Shown: positions 56,609-64,000 of the stretch, piece by piece
Layout: the number at the start of each line of letters is the position of its first letter
Numbering within the stretch: position 1 is the first letter of the stretch
Assembly (NCBI GenBank): GCA_037447655.1
Contig: JBBHKE010003045.1
Coordinates: 62,001 to 126,000, forward strand
DNA from: Zygnema cylindricum
Taxonomy: Eukaryota; Streptophyta; Zygnematophyceae; Zygnematales; Zygnemataceae
Reading direction: 5' to 3'
Length of the DNA stretch: 64,000 bases
Position numbers and translations under genes: made by a program
Notes under the pieces: model-generated
The model's database searches: none
What the model was told of the DNA's origin: nothing
What the model saw: only the letters and a program-made list of their open reading frames with translations

Positions 56609-56857
56609 AAGAATGGATTCTTCCTACGCGATGAAAATGGACGTTATTAATTTCAAATTTTGTCTTCTGACAAATCTGAAATCTACAGTAGCAGTTGATG
56701 AAACTTAAATTTTGATTATCAACGTACAGAGTTTAAAGTAGTTTAAATTATTTTTGTATTTTTTAAGAAATGTCCTTACTTTTATCTTCTGACAAATCTG
56801 AAATCTAGCAGTTAATGATGTTTTGATCATCAACATACAGTGGCTGAGGTAAGGTAA

Positions 56858-57825
56858 GGCGGTGTGCCCATGTAACCGAAACTTTGGAATGTTACTTTGG
56901 ATTTTAGCGCAAATTTTTCGTTGTACTTTTCAAAGTGTTCCTATGTCCAAGAACGAAATCGTTACTTGGGCCTTCGTTACTTTAAATGTGCAACAGTTGT
57001 AGACGTCTACAAAATGTGCGGCAGTTAATGAAACAAAATGTAGACGACTACGAACCTTCCTCAAAGCGATGACAGTCTACAAAAACGGCGACGGTTGTAG
57101 ACGTCTAGTTTTTTGTGACATTGTAGATGTCTAGGATTTTGTGACATTGCGAAGTCATGCTACCATGTGACGTCATTAGTACGTAAACTTTCCGCCATGG
57201 CTTCCCGATTTCTTTTTTTTATCTTTTATCATTCGATATGCCATCAAACTACCACCAAAGATATTCAAAAAAAAGAAAAAAAAACTCTTTCATATGATAC
57301 CATTATTGTTGTATTTCATTCAGAGAAAAGAGAAATGAGCGGTCGAGTGAGAAAAAAGGGGAGAGACGAGGACGACGTCAACTTCTGCAAAGGACCCATG
57401 AATGAAAGTGGAGATCCGAGACCCTTGCGATTTTTTTTCCGAACATACTTGTCATTTTCTTACGTACATACGCGTGACGAGCAGGGAAAAAAACAGCATG
57501 TACTCTCTCTCTCTCGTGCAAAATATTTCGAAAACGTTTGACACGTGCAATAACGTTTTCCTATTTGTCAATCGGCTATTACTTCTATTAAAATCACCTC
57601 GCGAGTCGCTTTTATTAAAAGTGTGAAGTTGAGCTCGCGTGACATGGAAGTGGGTCAAAAAGATGATAACGCCAAATTGGAGTACTTTCAAAGTTTCAAG
57701 AGGACGCAAAATGTACTTTGGTTCTTGCCCATTTTTCGTACGGCGTAAGATTTTCTCGTTGCAACTCCCATTTTTTGTGAAAACGACGGAAAAAAACCCT
57801 TACTTTAACACATTGGCACACCGCC
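56858..57825. mobile_element. Harbinger-like element H8
   Basis: TAA at 56,855-56,857 and 57,826-57,828. Inverted ends are GGCGGTGTGCCCATGT / ACATTGGCACACCGCC. The 968-bp element lies between tRNA-Leu copies 1 and 2. Its inner GTAGACGTCTACAAA words match the family. The ORF at 57,167 is not a recognised gene. Confidence 0.82.
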
Positions 57826-58023
57826 TAAATTCCATAAATTGCTATTCTATATCCTAAGAAATGTCCTTATCCTCTGACGGATCTCAAATCTAGCAGTTAA
57901 TGAAATTTTGATAATCAGCCTGTAGTAGGTTATGTTGATGTTGTGGTTAATTAATATATTTTAGTATTATAATAAAACTTGTAATAAATTTTAATTAATT
58001 TAATCTGTGACGAGTGTCACGCA

Positions 58024-58107
58024 GTCAGGGTGGCCGAGTGGTCTAAGGCGCCAGACTCAAGTTCTGGTCCTCGTTAGAGGGCAGGGGTTCGAACCCCCTT
58101 CCTGACA
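58024..58107 (+). tRNA. tRNA-Leu(CAA), copy 2
   Basis: Same as copy 1 but with the standard D-arm GGCGCC. All arms pair. A T-run for Pol III termination lies about 30 bases downstream (near 58,139). Confidence 0.95.
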
Positions 58108-58202
58108 AACATTATAACTTCATTAAATTACTGTCACCTTTTTCACCCCAACGTTTAGCTAATCCAAAATTAATCTCATGGGTATCGCCCTCCATTTTTT
58201 TA

Positions 58203-58217
58203 GCCCCCTTCCTGACA
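58203..58217 (+). pseudogene. 3' fragment of tRNA-Leu
   Basis: GCCCCCTTCCTGACA repeats the last 14 or so bases of the tRNA-Leu gene about 95 bases behind copy 2. It looks like a remnant of another copy. Confidence 0.5.
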
Positions 58218-58808
58218 TAAATTGAACTGATCAAAATCAGTCTCCTCGGTAATGTTCTTATTTTATTTTAATTTTCTCACAAATCTGAAATCTGCTGTAG
58301 CAGTTCGGTGAAATCTCGATTGTCACCGTACTGTGCATGTTGCTGTTGTCGCTTCCAAACCTCCTTGTTTTGCGGATGCGATCCTAGTCGTCGGATCGTT
58401 TTGTTGGTGTGCGGATAAATTCCGTGCTCTCGAATACAATGAAATTTTCGGGCAGCTACAGTAGTGCCGTACTCCAATGTAGCAGAATATCTTTTGGCAG
58501 CCAGTAACAGACAGAGGTCGCAAAAGTAAAATTTCAGATACCCGAATCCGACATTTTTCTTTTTTTCAAAATCTGAACACCCGAAATCAAGCCGCGTTAT
58601 GTCACGCTCCTAACTTGTTACCCGGCACCCGATACGCGTTTACGAAAAAAAAAGTTAAACCGAAATTCGATTTCCCGCGACTACTCGTACCCGTCCGTAC
58701 CCTAATAATTACAAATTTACTGGTACATTTCCCTCATACCTTCCAGGATACCAAAGAGTACAAAGTATGAAAGTACAATAATGTTGGATTAGTATGGGCA
58801 CTACAGTA

Positions 58809-58979
58809 CATCGTGTATCGCTATTAGGGTAAATTTTTCCGCCACTTAAAACATATTTTCTCCGCACACACTTGTCCGATTTCCAATTTGAGACAGCCAA
58901 TCGGAAGCTGAGAATCTTACCTTTCATTTGCAACCGTTAGATACGAAATCCGACAAATGTGTACGGAGAAAAGATGTTC
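58809..58979. mobile_element. Mariner-like MITE, left part, cut by H9
   Basis: TA-CATCGTGTATCGCTATTAGGG and the inner hairpin (CATATTTTCTCCGCACACA...TGTGTACGGAGAAAAGATG) match copy 3 at 30,118. The sequence stops at a TAA where H9 begins. Confidence 0.75.
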
Positions 58980-58982
58980 TAA

Positions 58983-59603
58983 GGGTATGTCCCCATGCAC
59001 TTGTAACTAACGAACCTACTTTGTATTTTAGCGCGGATCTGCCGGACCCGGTTTTCAAGTGTCCCTATGTCTGTAAGGACGAAATCGTAACTTAAACTTG
59101 ACGATTGTATACGTCGACAATACCTGTGACGGTTGTCAACGTCTACAATCTGTGGTCGCACGTTATTTTTTGGAACTACTTGTGACGTCGCATGTCTTAC
59201 CGTGACATTGTAGACGTACCGCCTTCCAGCCTGTGCCGTTTCACGGTTGAAGACGAGGCGCTTTGCCTTTGCGTCTCCTATCAGGTCGACGTGAAATGGC
59301 ATCGAAATTTGAAGACCCCTGCAAAAAAGAAATCCGTACTGGACGAAAACGGAAAAACCCAAACAAATTGTGTATTTTTCTTCGTCGTATTCGAACGCAA
59401 ACGGACAAAACATAGTGGATTCTTTACTTTTATTTGTCCTTGGAAATCGTATGAAAATTTTCGAAAATTACAGCACTTGCGAATATATGTTCCTATTTGT
59501 TTATCAAAAATACCTAGTTTTAAAACACATCGCGCATGCGTTTTAAACGTAAAGTTGAAGATGACGTTTTTTGTCGTGGAAGTGGGTCGAAAAACACAAG
59601 ACC
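58983..59603. mobile_element. Harbinger-like element H9, right end missing
   Basis: TAA-GGGTATGTCCCCATGCACTTG starts at 58,980. The body follows H1 closely up to GGGTCGAAAAACACAAGAC, where the sequence jumps to CTATTAGCGTTG. No right TIR was found behind 60,142. Confidence 0.7.
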
Positions 59604-60142
59604 TATTAGCGTTGTGTACGCTAATTCCGTCCCGCTTTTTTTTTTTTTATTCTCCATTAGCGTAGTTCATTCTATTTTTTTCTTTACTCTATTTAGGGCT
59701 AATTTTTTAGTACCGTACGAAATAAAAGTACGTCATCAGTTATTTAGTGTGATGTACGGAAAGTATCAGACCGTACACAATTGTACCTTTTTAAGTGGAA
59801 AAGTATAATTAATGAGTATTAGTAGCCACGGACGCATGAGAATGTGCGCTCTAAAAAGGGGGTCTAATCGGGGTTTCAAATATCACGTTCGCACATATTC
59901 GTCCAGCAACCACGTTTCGATTGTATGAACGTACGATTTGTGTACGATTTGTCAGATTTTGTACAAATACCTATATTAGTGTAAGCATGTTTGCGACCGA
60001 CATTTTTTTTTTTCAAAGACCCAAATTAGAATTATTAAACAATTAGAATGTATGTTTTTTTTCAAAATTTTCAAATTCTTAATTAGCGTAAACCACGGTA
60101 ATTTTTCATGTACGCTAAAGAAACATCTACGCTAATAGCGAT
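59604..60142. mobile_element. Mariner-like element with an intact right end
   Basis: The right end CGCTAATAGCGATGGGCGGTG followed by TA (60,143-60,144) matches the MITE family. The left end keeps only TATTAGCG. The 540-bp body is AT-rich and unlike copies 1-3. Confidence 0.5.
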
Positions 60143-60567
60143 GGGCGGTGTACTGTTCTGTAGAGTCGTTTCTACTTTTTCAAATTTTCTTTTCAACTCG
60201 AACCGAATCTCTCCCGCAGTACAGAAATATCTTGCAAAATTAAGTCGGCCAATCATTCTGGCTATCTCACAGTCACGCTCGTGCGGCCGCACGTGTGTAA
60301 GAGGGGGAAATCGAGATAGCCTGCACGAATCGTCGGCGCAAAAAGCTGAAGGACTCGCGAGCACTTTTCTCCCCTCCTGAAAAAAACATTGCGACCAATA
60401 GAATTCTGCTCTTCGAACCATTATTGCATACGACAAGCTTATCGATTGGGATCCCATCCTTGCATTAGTGCTTTGAGTGGATAATTTTCGTATTTTAGCT
60501 CAAAACGATGCGCAATTTTATTTTGTAAAAGTACTATATATCTATATATATAAATGGACCAAATATA

Positions 60568-60651
60568 GTCAGGGTGGCCGAGTGGTCTAAGGCGCCAGAC
60601 TCAAGTTCTGGTCCTCGTTAGAGGGCAGGGGTTCGAACCCCCTTCCTGACA
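60568..60651 (+). tRNA. tRNA-Leu(CAA), copy 3
   Basis: Identical to copy 2 over the tRNA. It is preceded by TATATATCTATATATATAAATGG (60,534-60,556), an A/T-rich upstream region of the kind common before plant Pol III genes. TTTT occurs about 25 bases behind. Confidence 0.95.
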
Positions 60652-62520
60652 TTATGAAAAAATGTTAAATTTCTATTTTGAATGTTTCTGACTAACTTCC
60701 AAATTTCTTTTAACTTCTGGTTCCCACAGCATTGGATTTAGAGTTTCACACTAGATAAATGATTATAATTTTCTTGTTTTCCAACTGGAAAAATAGTCTG
60801 CAACAGCGAACACTCAAATCCTGTGCCACCGTAGTGGTCTATGATACAACAATTTTTCAAATCTTTTTACCGTTTTTCAAATCTTTTTACCGCTGCCACT
60901 TTGTATGGACTCATATCTGACGCATTGTACCGGCTACCAAAAGCTGAAAACTTTAGTGATGTGTTGTATATAATAACCTTATTTCAGACGATGGGATGGA
61001 AACCCATCTTGAATGTGATTGGTCATACCAATCATCGAGACCAAGCCAATATGAAGTGTAACGCCTCTAAGCTCCGCATATAACACAATAAATCAATTGA
61101 TGCTCATAAATAGTAGACTACAGATATAAAGAAACAAAATTACGGGAAGTGAAAGCAACAACAGGTTCAAGAAGTGCCGAATTACCGCAAGTATTAGAAA
61201 TGGAACACGTTTCCCTTCGTTCCTTTAAGAGAGAAGGGAAAATGTGTAAAATCATTTTTGGAAGTAATCATCGTAATCTCAACACCTTAGGAACTACTCT
61301 GTGAAACACTAATAGCCTTAACAACATTAACTTGGAGGCTCTTTTGGAGGCTTTTGTTTTTTCTCTCCCTTGAACATAAAGTAGCATAGATAAAAACTGA
61401 TTTTCACATTCATACCACTTAACTTTGGTAATTTTCCACATTGCTTTCACTTAAATTAGAATTGATAGCATTAAATCAAACCCTAAACTATTAATATTTT
61501 AACAAAACAGCCATTCACGGTAGACGATAACTTCATCACTAAAACCTTTAATTCCAATATCCAATTTTTGTTAACATCAAGGTTCCAATTCACATATTGG
61601 CAATGACTCTACACAAACTTCTTTAAAAACCTATTTTTTTTAAAGTAGAATATTTACAGCTCTTACAAATTCACAAAAATAAACGCCTTTGTCTTTCTCC
61701 TTCATTAAAAAATACGCAAAAAATATGCGGGCTCTTGTCGGATAGTCATAAAAAGATAACAAAATGGGAGAAGTAAAACTCAAGAAAAAAAATGAATAAA
61801 ATAAAAGAATAATTTTCTAATTCCCTATTCGAAAACCCTAAAAACTTTGCCCTCTATGCCTCGCGGTATAAAAGCAAACACTATTTAAACTTTTGAACTT
61901 TTCTAAACTATTTCCTTCGGATACATGTGCATGAGAAGAAACTAAAAAAAGAACTAAAACGTTCAAAATTTACTCCACCCTATTTAAAAAAAATACATTA
62001 TTATTTTGAAAGATGTTCATCAATCGGTGAACCTACTTATTCTTGCACAAAGAAAAAATAAATAAAGGTAGCAAAATTGATGTAAATTTTAGTATTCTAA
62101 AAAACGATTACCAAAAACGGAAGTTTAGTTTAAAATAAAAAGTTGATTAGAAAATTTGGATAGCATCCACCATTTGATCCCAAGCGATGACATTTTAATA
62201 TGTCAAAATTGATGTGATTTAATATCAGTTCTCCACTATCCAAAGTTTTTGGTTTCGGTGGTAAATTGAATCCGTAATAAAGTTGATTTTTTCATTTCCT
62301 AAAAAGTCTTATTCTTATTATATCCATTCTCTTAAGCTTGGTCATGGTTTATCTTTTCCGACATATGTTTCGATTTCCAAAGCTTAATCAGAAGCTTAAT
62401 TCCATCATCAGATGTTCGACGTCTGATGGAAAAATATCGAATCTCTGCTGTGGATGTCCAATAAAAAAAAAATCGAAATTAATTGTTGAATTTGGAACTC
62501 TGATTGATGTTTGATGGCTG
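60652..62520. other. 1.9-kb AT-rich stretch, no gene recognised
   Basis: An 18-base tandem (TTTTTCAAATCTTTTTACC) lies at 60,850-60,890. The ORF at 60,841-61,083 has no known motif. Nothing else stands out. Confidence 0.4.
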
Positions 62521-62549
62521 ATGTCTGATTGTCATATCGTATCTCCCGC

Positions 62550-62785
62550 ATCTCCTTGTCCTTCCATTGTCTTGTCCTTGTCCTCGTCCTCTTCCTCGTT
62601 GTTGTCTTTGTCCTTGTCCTTTCCTTGTCCTTTCCTTGTCCCTCTCCTTCTCCTTATCCTTTCCTTTTCATTTCCTTGTCCCTCTCCTTGACCTTGTCCT
62701 GTTTTTGTCCTTTCCTTATCCTTGTCCTTCTCCTTTCCTTGTCGTTGTCCTCTTCCTCGTCCTCGCCCTTGTCCTTGTCCTTCTC
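62550..62785 (+). repeat. CTTGTCC polypyrimidine minisatellite behind the second GT92 gene
   Basis: Units of TCCTTGTCCT with variants (TCCTCGTCCTC, TTCCTTGTCC) fill the 3' flank of the minus-strand gene right up to its stop codon region. The plus-strand ORF across it is an artefact. Confidence 0.85.
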
Positions 62786-62789
62786 TTCT

Positions 62790-64000
62790 TCATTCCACTA
62801 CTGCTCCCTGCCCCTCTCTCCTCGCTCTCTCAGCTATCCTCTTAGCATTCCAGTCCAGAACATACCTCACCTCTTTCCCCTTGTATCCATACTTTCCGTC
62901 TTCCAAAAAATCCAATTCTTCCGTACCATGAAATCCTCCTTGACAATGCATTTTTACCGGAGGAAGAGTGATTCTTCGAAAATGTCCCAACCACGCCTCT
63001 CTCGCATTCACATGGAGCGTCTCATTTTCCAATTTTCTGTCTAAAACGTGTACTTTATTTACGGAATGTACTTTTGTAAGACCCACCATTCGAGGATTCA
63101 TCATCCATTTTCTTCGACCGTTCGTTCCCGTACATCCAAATTCGAAATCGGTATATTGCTCTCGGTTTCGGATACAAACGGGAGTTTCCTCTCTATATAC
63201 CATATGTTCTACTTTCCATTCTTCGGGATTTGTCTTTTCTAGACAGTGTCTGACAGTGTAAAGGAAACTGCCAAAACTGACGGTGTGCTTATCTTCGCCG
63301 GTATTTAGAATGGATTTTAGGGTTTGAGGAGGAGAGATTACTAAGTATTCGTCCAAATCGAAGTTGAATATCCATCTGAAAACAAAAAAGGGAACATTCA
63401 AAAAACGAGTAGAAACAGAGTAAATACAACATTTAAGACGAGCAAAACAGAGCAAGTCTTAAATATACAACACCAATTTCCTGAGTAAATACCATTGCTG
63501 AGAATAAGAGTTGCGTTGAAGCAAACTTATTAAAATAAAAATAAAAATGAATGAAAAAATGATTCTGACACAAGAAGGATTGTTAAAAGAAAATAGATTA
63601 GTGATGGATTCAAACAAAACTGAAAAGACTTTGGAAATTTAAGAAAATATCGTGTCCAGAAATGCCCTTCATTTTTCTATTCACTTTTTTCTTTCCTTTG
63701 TCTACAACACACAAGAATTTGAAACGTAAAAACCACAAAACTCTTCGGCATCGAATGAGAGAGTGAGTAAGAGAGAGAGAAGGAAATCACTTCAACCAAT
63801 AACGAAAATAATATTGAAAACAAAAACCATAAAACCTAAAACAAACAAACAAACAAGTATCAGACAATAACAACTCACTTTGCGAAAACCCGAGATCGGT
63901 GAAGACAGTCATTCAAGAAAAGAACTTGACTGAAATAAAATGATTCAAAAAGAGACTTTTTTCTTCCATCAATAAGAGTCAAAGCTCTGGCTTCTTCCAA
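62790..64000 (-). CDS. GT92 (DUF23) glycosyltransferase, last two exons, 5' part outside the window
   Basis: The last exon is 63,376-62,790. It begins WIFNFDLDEYLVISPPQTL with the D-x-D site, keeps GTNGRRKW and LGHFRRI, and ends EGQGAVVE. The exon before it runs from beyond 64,000 to 63,879 (SQVLFLNDCLHRSRVFAK). The intron 63,878-63,377 has GT-AG ends. The intron stands at the same codon and phase as in the gene at 52,595 (before the Trp of W-x-x-N-F-D), so the two are paralogues; their sequences differ widely. Role as for the first gene: a probable Golgi glycosyltransferase of the wall or glycan pathway, substrate unknown. The two genes converge. Confidence 0.85.

Noticed and set aside
1-64000. 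CRISPR arrays, rRNA genes, bacterial operons
   Set aside because: No spaced identical repeats of CRISPR type, no rRNA cores and no operon-like dense coding were seen; the window is clearly eukaryotic.

Overview
The window looks like nuclear DNA of a plant-lineage eukaryote with a large, repeat-filled genome. The signs are GT-AG introns, intron-free tRNA-Leu(CAA) genes, two GT92 (DUF23) glycosyltransferase genes, and plant-type copia, gypsy, Harbinger, hAT and mariner elements. A retroelement that encodes a C5 DNA methyltransferase points, by family knowledge only, to a charophyte-alga or bryophyte-grade streptophyte. The species cannot be fixed from the sequence alone.

Region 1 (1-15,481, all retroelements). 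A decayed minus-strand element (D) encodes a long proline-rich Gag with a zinc knuckle, then a retropepsin, then a C5 cytosine-5 DNA methyltransferase (about 14,459 down to 1,686). It is interrupted by a complete copia element (A, 4,129-10,571, target duplication TCCGA) and by a mariner-like MITE (12,071-12,287). The 5' end of another copia element (E) lies at the left edge on the minus strand. A miniature LTR element (TRIM) lies at 14,971-15,481; each of its LTRs carries a tRNA-like module.

Region 2 (16,959-32,337). This is a field of non-autonomous DNA transposons: Harbinger-like elements with TAA duplications, hAT-like MITEs with 8-bp duplications, and mariner-like MITEs with TA. One Harbinger element is split by an LTR element (G, 20,755-28,343, duplication TCCA) that encodes Gag-protease but no reverse transcriptase in the window. 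G also contains a captured copia fragment.

Region 3 (32,338-48,313). This is a nested structure. A Harbinger-like element is split by a gypsy element (C, 32,444-47,627). C in turn holds a copia solo LTR, a TRIM solo LTR and a full copia element (B, minus strand, 37,726-43,607).

Region 4 (48,317-64,000, the only genic part). Polypyrimidine minisatellites precede a plus-strand GT92 gene (52,595-55,454). Three dispersed tRNA-Leu(CAA) genes follow, separated by Harbinger and mariner elements. A second GT92 gene on the minus strand (62,790 to beyond 64,000) converges on the first.

The most unusual themes are three. First, tRNA-like Pol III modules (A and B boxes) sit inside the LTRs of the TRIM (sense) and of three copia LTR types (antisense, in U3). 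Second, the copia elements have a primer site matching the anticodon arm of initiator tRNA-Met, and the gag reading frame starts in the LTR and runs straight through that site. Third, there is the methyltransferase-bearing retroelement.
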